Assembly: GCA_964430935.1 (NCBI GenBank)
Contig: CAYSHK010000053.1
Location: 1-64,000, forward strand
Length of the DNA stretch: 64,000 bases
Direction of reading: 5' to 3'
Source: Thermopetrobacter sp964430935
GTDB lineage: Bacteria > Pseudomonadota > Alphaproteobacteria > Rhizobiales > Aestuariivirgaceae
Shown: one piece after another, positions 48,693-55,559 of the stretch
Layout of the letters: each line of letters begins with the position of its first letter
Numbering within the stretch: position 1 is the stretch's first letter
Translations under genes and position numbers: made by a program
Notes under the pieces: model-generated
The model's input: the letters and a program-made list of their open reading frames with translations, nothing else
What the model was told of the DNA's origin: nothing
The model's database searches: none

Positions 48693-49340
48693 ATGAGCGG
48701 CGAGCATTGCGGGAGCGGCGGTTGCGGCTGCACCGGAAACGTCACTTTCGACGGCACTTCGGCGGAGTACAGGCGGCGTCTGTGGCTGGTCATCGCCATC
48801 AACGGGATCATGTTCCTCGTGGAGCTGATCGGCGGCGCCCTGGCCGGCTCGCGGGCGTTGCAGGCCGACGCGCTGGATTTTCTCGGCGACACGCTGACCT
48901 ACGGCATCTCGCTGGCGGTGATCGGCATGAGTCTCCGGGTCCGCGCCACGGCCGCGCTGTTCAAGGGAATGTCGCTGTTCCTGATGGGGGCATGGGTGGC
49001 GGGATCGACGTTGTGGAGCTTCTTCGTGCTGCGCACCCCCGAGGCGCCGGTCATGAGCGCCATCGCACTGCTGGCGCTCGCCGCCAACGTGGTGTCCGTG
49101 CTCGTCCTCGCCAGATACAAGGACGGAGATGCCAACGTCCGTTCCGTCTGGCTGTGTTCGCGCAACGACGCCATCGGCAACGTCGCGGTTCTGGCGGCGG
49201 CCGGAGCCGTGTGGCTCACGGACACGCCCTGGCCGGATCTGGTGGTGGCGCTCGGCATGGCGGCGCTGTTCACGTCTTCCGCGACGAAGATTCTCCGGCA
49301 GGCGTGGAGCGAATACCGTTCCACCCACATGCATGCATGA
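48693..49340 (+). CDS. Cation diffusion facilitator-type metal exporter
   Basis: 215 residues. After a Cys-rich start (MSGEHCGSGGCGCTGNV) there are six predicted helices, including VIAINGIMFLVELIGGALAG, ALQADALDFLGDTLTYGI and AIGNVAVLAAAGAVW. The paired aspartates in the DALDFLGD and CSRNDAIGNV segments fit a short CDF-family exporter; the cytosolic C-terminal domain is minimal. The ATG at 48693 has GGGAGA upstream. Controlled by the divergent MerR gene. Confidence 0.82.
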   Translation: MSGEHCGSGGCGCTGNVTFDGTSAEYRRRLWLVIAINGIMFLVELIGGALAGSRALQADALDFLGDTLTYGISLAVIGMSLRVRATAALFKGMSLFLMGAWVAGSTLWSFFVLRTPEAPVMSAIALLALAANVVSVLVLARYKDGDANVRSVWLCSRNDAIGNVAVLAAAGAVWLTDTPWPDLVVALGMAALFTSSATKILRQAWSEYRSTHMHA

Positions 49341-49639
49341 AGGAGACCATATTCCTGCAATGGAGAGTGTTCATCACTAGAGCAATTCGCGTTGCACGCG
49401 TAACGCAATTTTAGGTTTTGGCCCCTATTCTGCATCCGATTTCGCAGACGGCGAAGAGGCAACACATCAGGCAACGCGACGGAGGCCATGCGACGGCCTC
49501 CGTTCCGGGGCTCTTCCAGGGGGCATGCGGGGGCTGTCCGTGACAGTTCGGGCCATGTCCGAATCCGTCTCCATCGGCGATGGGGACGGGCGTCTCCTGT
49601 CGTCTGCTCGGGTGAGTGTGAAGCAGGGGTCTACCTGGC
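49341..49639 (+). other. Region with inverted repeat and terminator-like stem
   Basis: 299 bases, no gene supported. Contains an operator-like inverted repeat AATT-C-GCGTT-N8-AACGC-AATT (49384-49410) in an AT-rich patch, then a stem ACGGAGGCC/GGCCTCCGT (49479-49487 with 49495-49503) that may end the CDF transcript, although its T tract is short. Confidence 0.45.
49479..49505 (+). terminator. Hairpin after CDF gene, likely terminator
   Basis: Nine-base perfect stem ACGGAGGCC/GGCCTCCGT with loop ATGCGAC, followed by only TTCC. Probably a factor-assisted or weak terminator. Confidence 0.4.
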
Positions 49640-50836
49640 ATGAAACTGTTCGGACGACGCAAGAGCGACAACTACCGGACGGGATACGCGGAGGTCATTC
49701 CATCCGCACCCGTCCATCGGGCGGGAGGTCGGCATGACGACGGCATGCCCGCCTTTCCGGCCTATGTGGAACCGTCCTTCGACGAGACGGGCCTCGCGGA
49801 CATCTACGAAGGCATGACATTCGAGCAGCTCGTGGCCGAGAACCGCGCGCTGCGCCGGGAGCTTTCGGCTCTGAAGAGCCGGATCTCCTACGTGAAGACG
49901 GTCCTGCTCTCGGACGCCGTCGTCGCGGGTGGGGATCTGCCTCCCTCCGCGCACACGGTGCCTTCCGCGGCCACGGCGGACGAGGACCTGCGCAGGATGC
50001 TGGCGGAGCTGAAGAACGACATAGCGACGATGAACGTGAAGCCCGCCACTCCGGCGCCGGCCGCGCCGTCGGACGACGTGCGGGCCATGCTGGCGGAACT
50101 GAAGAACGACATCGCCAGCATGAAGGCCGCTCCCGTCGCGATGCCGGCCATGGCCCAGGCCGCTCCGGCCGCGCCGCGGGACGATGTGCGGGCCATGCTG
50201 GCGGAGCTCAAGGGGGACATCGAGCAGCTGAAGCGCGCCGCGCCGGCGGTTCCCGTCGCGCAGGCCGTTCCCGGCCCGCAGACGGCGGCGGCGCCCGTGA
50301 CGGACGGCGGCAACGAGGTGCGCGCGATGCTCGAGGAACTGAAGCGGGACATCGCCTCCATCAGGAGCGAGGTCCACGCGCCGAAGCCCGCCGCGTCCGC
50401 GGCGCCGGCGGGTGGCAATCCGAACTTCGAGATTGCCCGCATGCTGAGCGATCTGAAGGCCGACATCTCCGCCCTGCGCGCGGAGGCGAGCATTCGTGCT
50501 CCGATGGAGACGAAGAGGGAGGAGACGGTCCCGGAGACCGCTCCCCGGGCCGAGGCGGACGCGGAGACGAAAGGCGTGCGGGACCTGCTCGCGGGTCTCG
50601 AGAAGGATCTCGAAGTCGCGATCCGGGAGGAGAAGGGCGGGGCCGACGCCGGCTCGACGGATCGCCTGGGTGCCCTGTTCTCCCAGCTCCAGAAGGAGCT
50701 GAGCAGGGTCGCGGGTTCGACGAAGGCCGCCGGAGCCGCCGCGGATGCGGAAACCCCGGACGACGATGCCTCCGCGTCGGGCGCGGAAGAGAGCGGAGAC
50801 GGAGCTGCGCGGGCTGGCGGCGGAGCTCTCCACTGA
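49640..50836 (+). CDS. Repeat protein with seven short coiled-coil units
   Basis: 398 residues, no family recognised. After a basic start (MKLFGRRKSDNYRTGY) and a helix LVAENRALRRELSALKSRIS (about 64-83), a helical unit of about 17 residues, core R-x-M-L-x-E-L-K-x-D-I, is repeated near 115, 145, 181, 225, 264, 311 and 341. The units are joined by Ala/Pro-rich linkers such as PATPAPAAPSDD. The last two copies have diverged. No signal or membrane segment. It looks like an elongated scaffold or a set of identical docking helices. It is 68 bases upstream of a bacteriohemerythrin. Its C-terminus (after 365) is acidic and low complexity. Confidence 0.75.
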   Translation: MKLFGRRKSDNYRTGYAEVIPSAPVHRAGGRHDDGMPAFPAYVEPSFDETGLADIYEGMTFEQLVAENRALRRELSALKSRISYVKTVLLSDAVVAGGDLPPSAHTVPSAATADEDLRRMLAELKNDIATMNVKPATPAPAAPSDDVRAMLAELKNDIASMKAAPVAMPAMAQAAPAAPRDDVRAMLAELKGDIEQLKRAAPAVPVAQAVPGPQTAAAPVTDGGNEVRAMLEELKRDIASIRSEVHAPKPAASAAPAGGNPNFEIARMLSDLKADISALRAEASIRAPMETKREETVPETAPRAEADAETKGVRDLLAGLEKDLEVAIREEKGGADAGSTDRLGALFSQLQKELSRVAGSTKAAGAAADAETPDDDASASGAEESGDGAARAGGGALH

Positions 50837-50903
50837 CGGATCGTTTCACGCACGTGGGAACGGAAAACACGAGACAGAAGAAGAAACCCGGAGACAGAAC
50901 ATC

Positions 50904-51323
50904 ATGATCAAGCTGGAATGGAGCGACGAATTCAACACGGGCATCGAGCTCATCGACAAGCAGCACCAGATTCTCGTCAGGGCCATCAATCTGCTGGGAC
51001 TGGCGCTGGAGCGCGGATCGGACAAGGAGCTGATGGACGCCATCTTCGAGACCTTGGCCGACTACACGGCCACGCATTTCGCGGACGAGGAGCGGATGTT
51101 CGAGGCTGCGGGATATCCCGAGTCCGAGGAGCACAAGCGCACGCACCAGATCTTCCTGAAGCGGGTCCAGGAGCTGAAGGCCCAGTTCGATGCCGGCGGC
51201 GACAACGCGCGCGAGGTCATGCTGTTCCTCGTGGACTGGCTGAAGAACCATATCCTCGGAACGGACAGGAAGTACATTCCCTACGTCCTCGGCGAGGATG
51301 GCAAGATGCGCATGGCCGGCTGA
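50904..51323 (+). CDS. Bacteriohemerythrin
   Basis: 139-residue four-helix-bundle diiron oxygen-binding protein. All iron ligands are visible: the His in KQHQILVRAIN, HFADEERMFE (HxxxE), HKRTH (HxxxH) and HILGTD (HxxxxD). It begins IKLEWSDEFNTGIELIDKQH, the usual start. The ATG at 50904 is chosen because homology begins there and AGACAGAAC precedes it; the frame is open 53 codons further up, into the upstream gene. Role is oxygen sensing, storage or delivery. No partner chemotaxis domain is fused. Confidence 0.93.
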   Translation: MIKLEWSDEFNTGIELIDKQHQILVRAINLLGLALERGSDKELMDAIFETLADYTATHFADEERMFEAAGYPESEEHKRTHQIFLKRVQELKAQFDAGGDNAREVMLFLVDWLKNHILGTDRKYIPYVLGEDGKMRMAG

Positions 51324-51431
51324 CGCGGTGGCCACGATCCATGCCGAGGGAGGAGACGCCGCCGGCGTCCCTCCCTTTTCCTTCATGCATCCATGCATCG
51401 GCGGAGCAACGGGCCGTGGCCCGGTGTCCGT

Positions 51432-52049
51432 TCAGCTTCCATGCCGCCAGGTTTCCGGGAGCGTGAAACTGCCACTCCACAGTCCCCGCCCATGCCTGCG
51501 GGCCTCGCGTTCGGCCTTCTCGTACGCCATCGAATAGCGGCTGTAGGCCACGGCCCAGCCGTCACGGACCATGCGCTCGCCGATGTCGGTGCCTTCCACG
51601 AGGCACACGGCGATGTCCCTGCCGTAGCGGTCCGTGGCAAGGCGGTCGCAGTATACGGGCCTGCCGCCGATGATCTCCTTCAGATGCCGCCGGGCGCGCC
51701 AGCCGCACATGTAGATTTCGCCCGAGGCGTCGCGGCAGGTCTGGTCCATCTCCGGCGCATCCAGGCCGTGCAGCCGTATGCGGCGCCCCTTCCAGACGAT
51801 GGTATCGCCGTCGATGACATGGCTCACGTAGCCGTCTCCGGGGGGAAGGGTAGGGCCGAAAACGGCGTGGCGGACGGCCGGGAAGGTGAGGAACGTCCAG
51901 CCGCCGGCCAGAAACAGCACGTAGACCCAGGCGAAACCGCGCAGCGACACCATGCGGCGCCGTCGCGTCTCGCGGGCCCGCCTGGCCAGCCTCTCGGCAC
52001 GCGCGGCGTTCAGATCTATCACCTTGTCCATCCGGGAATGCGATTCCAT
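51432..52049 (-). CDS. Membrane-anchored thermonuclease-like (SNase) protein
   Basis: 205 residues (199 if started at an ATG six codons later, MDKVIDLNAAR). A basic N-terminus, one hydrophobic segment (about 38-58, AWVYVLFLAGGWTFLTFPAV), then a staphylococcal-nuclease-like domain with HVIDGDTIVWKGRRIRLHGLDAPEMDQTC, RRHLKEIIGG, DRYGRDIAVC and GWAVAYSRY. The catalytic Arg/Glu/Arg pattern (RLHGLDAPE, DRYGR) is partly recognisable. Expected to face the periplasm, anchored in the inner membrane. It may be a real nuclease or a non-catalytic SNase fold. Confidence 0.78.
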   Translation of the reverse strand: MESHSRMDKVIDLNAARAERLARRARETRRRRMVSLRGFAWVYVLFLAGGWTFLTFPAVRHAVFGPTLPPGDGYVSHVIDGDTIVWKGRRIRLHGLDAPEMDQTCRDASGEIYMCGWRARRHLKEIIGGRPVYCDRLATDRYGRDIAVCLVEGTDIGERMVRDGWAVAYSRYSMAYEKAEREARRHGRGLWSGSFTLPETWRHGS

Positions 52050-52217
52050 GCAACGTATGGTAGGTGGAAAAAGTGTATGACCGCTTTACGGAAGCGATGC
52101 AATTCGACCGCCATCTTTCCGCATCGCGGGGCGGAATCATTCTCCACACCCCGCCTTGCCGCGGGTGCCGGGTTCCTGTAAGTGTCGCGCAAGGCCCGCG
52201 CATACAGGGATCCCGCC

Positions 52218-53774
52218 ATGACCACCCATGCAGACCGCATCCTGATCATCGACTTCGGCTCGCAGGTGACGCAGCTCATAGCGCGGCGCATCCGCGAGGC
52301 CGGCGTCTATTCCGAAATCGTGCCGTTCCAGAAGGCGGAGGAGGCTCTCGACTGGGAGGGGCTGAAAGGCATCGTGCTCTCGGGCGGACCGGCCTCCGTC
52401 ACGTGGGAGGAAAGCCCGCGTGCGCCGCAGCGCGTCTTCGGGATGGGGCTGCCTGTGCTCGGCATCTGCTACGGCCAGCAGACGATGGTGGAGCAGCTCG
52501 GGGGCAGGGTGGAGACCTCCGATCATCAGGAATTCGGCCGCGCCTTCCTGGAGGTCGTGAAGGACTGCTCCCTCTTCGGCGGCGTCTGGAAGAAGGGCGA
52601 GCGCCATCAGGTATGGATGAGCCACGGCGACCGGGTGACGGCCCTGCCGGAGGGTTTCGAGGTGGTGGGCATCTCCGACGGCGCGCCCTTCGCCGCCATC
52701 GCCGACGAGAGCCGCCATTTCTATGGCGTGCAGTTCCATCCCGAGGTCGTCCATACGCCGGACGGACACAGGCTGCTGGCCAATTTCGCCCTGAACATCT
52801 GCGGTTGCGCCGGCGACTGGTCCATGGCCTCCTTCAAGGACGAGATGATCGCCCGCGTGCGCGAGCAGGTGGGCGACGCCAGGGTCATCTGCGGCCTTTC
52901 CGGCGGCGTGGATTCCTCCGTCGTGGCCGTGCTGCTGCACGAGGCGATCGGCGATCGGTTGCAGTGCGTGTTCGTGGATACCGGCCTGATGCGCATGGGC
53001 GAGGCGGAGGAGGTGGTCGGCCTGTTCCGCGACTCGTACAACATCCCGCTGGTGCACGTGGATGCGGCGGACGAGTTCATCGGCCAACTGGAAGGGGTGA
53101 GCGACCCGGAGGCCAAGCGCAAGATCATCGGAAAGACCTTCATCGACGTGTTCGAGCGCGAGGCGAAGAAGATCGGCGGTGCGCGGTTCCTCGCCCAGGG
53201 AACCCTCTATCCGGACGTGATCGAATCCGTTTCCTTCACGGGCGGGCCGAGCGTCACCATCAAGAGCCACCACAACGTGGGCGGCCTGCCGGAGCGGATG
53301 AATCTGGAGCTCGTGGAGCCTCTCAGGGAGCTGTTCAAGGACGAAGTGCGGGCTCTGGGCCGCGAACTCGGGCTTCCCGAGCATTTCGTCGGGCGTCATC
53401 CGTTCCCCGGGCCGGGGCTGGCGATCCGCCTTCCGGGCGGCGTGACCCGCGAGAAGCTGGAGATCCTGCGCCGCGCCGACGCCATATATCTGGACGAGAT
53501 CCGCAAGGCCGGACTGTATGACGCCATCTGGCAGGCCTTCGCCGTGCTGCTCCCGGTGCAAACCGTCGGCGTGATGGGCGATGCGCGCACGTACGACTAC
53601 GTCTGCGCCCTGCGCGCGGTAACCTCCGTGGACGGTATGACCGCCGACTGGTTCCATTTCGATCCGGATTTCCTGGCCACCGTCTCCACCCGCATCATCA
53701 ACGAGGTGCGGGGCATCAACCGCGTGGTCTACGACATCACCAGCAAGCCTCCCGGAACCATCGAATGGGAGTGA
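52218..53774 (+). CDS. guaA: GMP synthase (glutamine-hydrolysing)
   Basis: 518-residue enzyme converting XMP to GMP. The N-terminal class I glutamine amidotransferase has LSGGPASV, the nucleophile in PVLGICYGQQTM and GVQFHPEV; the ATP-pyrophosphatase P-loop is CGLSGGVDSSVVAVLLH; the C-terminal dimerisation domain has GRHPFPGPGLAIRLPG and ends ITSKPPGTIEWE. The ATG at 52218 has AGGGATCC upstream. Completes the purine pair with guaB. Confidence 0.96.
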   Translation: MTTHADRILIIDFGSQVTQLIARRIREAGVYSEIVPFQKAEEALDWEGLKGIVLSGGPASVTWEESPRAPQRVFGMGLPVLGICYGQQTMVEQLGGRVETSDHQEFGRAFLEVVKDCSLFGGVWKKGERHQVWMSHGDRVTALPEGFEVVGISDGAPFAAIADESRHFYGVQFHPEVVHTPDGHRLLANFALNICGCAGDWSMASFKDEMIARVREQVGDARVICGLSGGVDSSVVAVLLHEAIGDRLQCVFVDTGLMRMGEAEEVVGLFRDSYNIPLVHVDAADEFIGQLEGVSDPEAKRKIIGKTFIDVFEREAKKIGGARFLAQGTLYPDVIESVSFTGGPSVTIKSHHNVGGLPERMNLELVEPLRELFKDEVRALGRELGLPEHFVGRHPFPGPGLAIRLPGGVTREKLEILRRADAIYLDEIRKAGLYDAIWQAFAVLLPVQTVGVMGDARTYDYVCALRAVTSVDGMTADWFHFDPDFLATVSTRIINEVRGINRVVYDITSKPPGTIEWE

Positions 53775-53974
53775 GCAATGTGTGCTGGCGGACGGTGGCC
53801 GAGGCAGGCATCGCTGGCAGAAAGACCATTCATTCCCTGCCTGCAGCATGATATTTCAAGCGGATGACGTTGCGGCATGTCGCGTGAGCGGGCTGGTCGA
53901 GTCGAAGGCATGCCGGTAGCTTGCCCAGGGTATTTTTCGTTTGACGAAGAACCATTATTGGTACATACTTTCAC
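53775..53974 (+). other. AT-richer spacer before the toxin-antitoxin pair
   Basis: 200 bases. Composition drops in GC compared with the neighbours from about 53830. It holds the promoter/operator of the toxin gene at its end (53941-53969). No gene supported and no guaA terminator visible. Confidence 0.45.
53941..53969 (+). promoter_or_regulatory. Promoter/operator of the toxin-antitoxin pair
   Basis: -35 TTGACG (53941-53946), 17-base spacer, -10 CATACT (53964-53969). The palindrome ACCATTATTGGT (53951-53962) fills the spacer and is a likely autorepression site for the HTH antitoxin. The transcript would start near 53975, at the GTG itself, so a leaderless messenger is possible. Confidence 0.55.
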
Positions 53975-54331
53975 GTGAAGCCCAAGCTGAAACTTGAGGT
54001 GTTTTTCTACCGTTCGGAATCCGGAAACGAGCCTGTCCGGGACTGGCTGAAAAATCTTTCCCATGAGGAAAGGAAGGCGATCGGTGGAGACATCAAGACG
54101 GTGCAAATCGGGTGGCCACTGGGCATGCCCGTTGTGCGCAAGCTGGAGCCGGGTCTGTGGGAAGTCCGCAGTCGTCTCCACGGGCGCATTGCCCGCATCG
54201 TCTTTACGGTGAAAGATCGACGGATGATCCTGTTGCACGGTTTCATCAAGAAGTCGCAAAGGACGGAACAATCCGATCTTCGGGTGGCCAGAAAGCGGAA
54301 GACGCGGCTGGACATGGGAGAAATGGGATGA
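53975..54331 (+). CDS. RelE/HigB-type (Gp49-like) toxin
   Basis: 118 residues from a GTG. The pattern LEVFFYRSESGNEPVRDWLKNL, PLGMPVVRKLEPGLWEVRSRL, RIVFTVKDRRMILLHGFIKKSQ is that of the RelE-superfamily, phage-Gp49/HigB branch, which cleaves ribosome-bound mRNA. The Arg-rich C-terminus (RVARKRKTR) suits RNA binding. It overlaps the antitoxin by ATGA. In this branch the toxin gene comes first, as here. No ribosome-binding site is visible before the GTG. Confidence 0.82.
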   Translation: MKPKLKLEVFFYRSESGNEPVRDWLKNLSHEERKAIGGDIKTVQIGWPLGMPVVRKLEPGLWEVRSRLHGRIARIVFTVKDRRMILLHGFIKKSQRTEQSDLRVARKRKTRLDMGEMG

Positions 54332-54609
54332 ACAGGCATATCGGCAGCAATTTCGACGATTTCCTGGAGGAGGAAGGGCTGCTGGCGGAAGCCGAGGCTG
54401 TCGCTGCGAAGCGTGTCATTGCCTTCCAGATCAAAAGGCTGATGAAGGAACAGAAGCTCACGAAGGTCGAACTGGCCAGGCGCATGAAGACCAGTCGTTC
54501 CGCGCTGGGCCGGCTTCTCGATCCCACCAACCCTTCCGTCACGCTGCTGACCCTTGAACGGGCGGCCAGAGCGCTGGGCAGGCGGCTCCGGATCGAACTT
54601 GCATCATGA
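54328..54609 (+). CDS. XRE-type HTH antitoxin
   Basis: 93 residues. Contains an XRE helix-turn-helix FQIKRLMKEQKLTKVELARRMKTSRSALGRLLDPTNPSVTLLTLERAARALGR (about 38-90). The 30-residue N-terminal part (FDDFLEEEGLLAEAEAVAAKR) likely contacts the toxin. The start ATG overlaps the toxin stop by four bases, ensuring coupled translation. DNA binding to the promoter palindrome would give autorepression. Confidence 0.85.
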   Translation: MNRHIGSNFDDFLEEEGLLAEAEAVAAKRVIAFQIKRLMKEQKLTKVELARRMKTSRSALGRLLDPTNPSVTLLTLERAARALGRRLRIELAS

Positions 54610-54770
54610 CGGAGGTGTGATCCCCTCCGGCTGTTCCCGAGGGTCCGTCTTCCGGCCGGATATTCCGGGTGTCGCCCAAGCCTGCCGGATTGTTTGCAAC
54701 CGCAAAACGTTCCTTTTACGGAAATGTGTCATCCTCGGTTGAGATGTTGCGGCAACCGGGGAGAAGAAGA

Positions 54771-55523
54771 ATGGCTCGGGAACATGCCCGGAAGGGTGAA
54801 GGGGAGGACCGGCTCCCAGGCGGATGGATCATACGTCGGTGGACGGATCACATCCGGAAGCTGCGCGATGGCATACGGAACCGCCGCAAGGAGGAGGACG
54901 TACCGCTCCGGATCGTGCTGACGGCGGAGGATGTCTCGAAGTTTCTCACTGTTTCGGGCGGTGACGGTTTCGTGGCGGCGGGACTCCGCATTCGCCTGCT
55001 GGACATCGACGCACCGGAAATCGGGCAGGACTGTTCAGACGGGGACGGCGGAACGTGGCCTTGCGGCAGAAAGGCGCGCTGGCGTCTCTACGAGCTTCTC
55101 GCCGGACGCGAGATCGAAGTCCGGATCCACGACGTCGACCGCTACGGCCGGTTGCTCGCGATATGCCATGTCGGGGGACGGGACGTGGGAGAAACGATGG
55201 TGCGGGAGGGACTGGCCGAGTGCCATCGCTCCGACAGGTACGGAGATGCCGAGGACGAAGCCGTCCGTCATGGCCGGGGAATATGGCGGGACGCGCAGCG
55301 GACGCCGGCATCCCGGCGCCGATGCAGGGACGACGGGACGGCCGGGCATGCGGAGAAGCATGCGAGGAAGGAGAAACGGCGTATCCATCCCCTGCGCAGG
55401 GATCTGCTTCTGACGGCCGCCGGTCCCGCGCAAGAGCGTCCGGAACCGGAGGATGCAAGCCATCGGACCGCGAAGCGGTCCCATCTCTTTGGCGCACGGA
55501 AGAACACGACGACCGGAAAATGA
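54771..55523 (+). CDS. SNase-like nuclease-fold protein
   Basis: 250 residues. After a basic N-terminus (RKGEGEDRL, IIRRWTDHIRKLRDGIRNRRKEED) comes an SNase-like domain with LRIRLLDIDAPEIGQDC, ARWRLYELLAGREIEVRIHDVDRYGRLLAICHVGG and ETMVREGLAECHRSDRYGDAEDEAVRHGRGIW. The C-terminal 60 residues are basic, low complexity (GHAEKHARKEKRRIH). No signal peptide or membrane helix, unlike the other SNase-like gene at 51432. The ATG at 54771 has GGGGAGAAG upstream. A DNA- or RNA-binding role is inferred. Confidence 0.75.
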   Translation: MAREHARKGEGEDRLPGGWIIRRWTDHIRKLRDGIRNRRKEEDVPLRIVLTAEDVSKFLTVSGGDGFVAAGLRIRLLDIDAPEIGQDCSDGDGGTWPCGRKARWRLYELLAGREIEVRIHDVDRYGRLLAICHVGGRDVGETMVREGLAECHRSDRYGDAEDEAVRHGRGIWRDAQRTPASRRRCRDDGTAGHAEKHARKEKRRIHPLRRDLLLTAAGPAQERPEPEDASHRTAKRSHLFGARKNTTTGK

Positions 55524-55559
55524 GATGGCGGCGACGGCCTCCCCGGAGCCATGCGGTGG

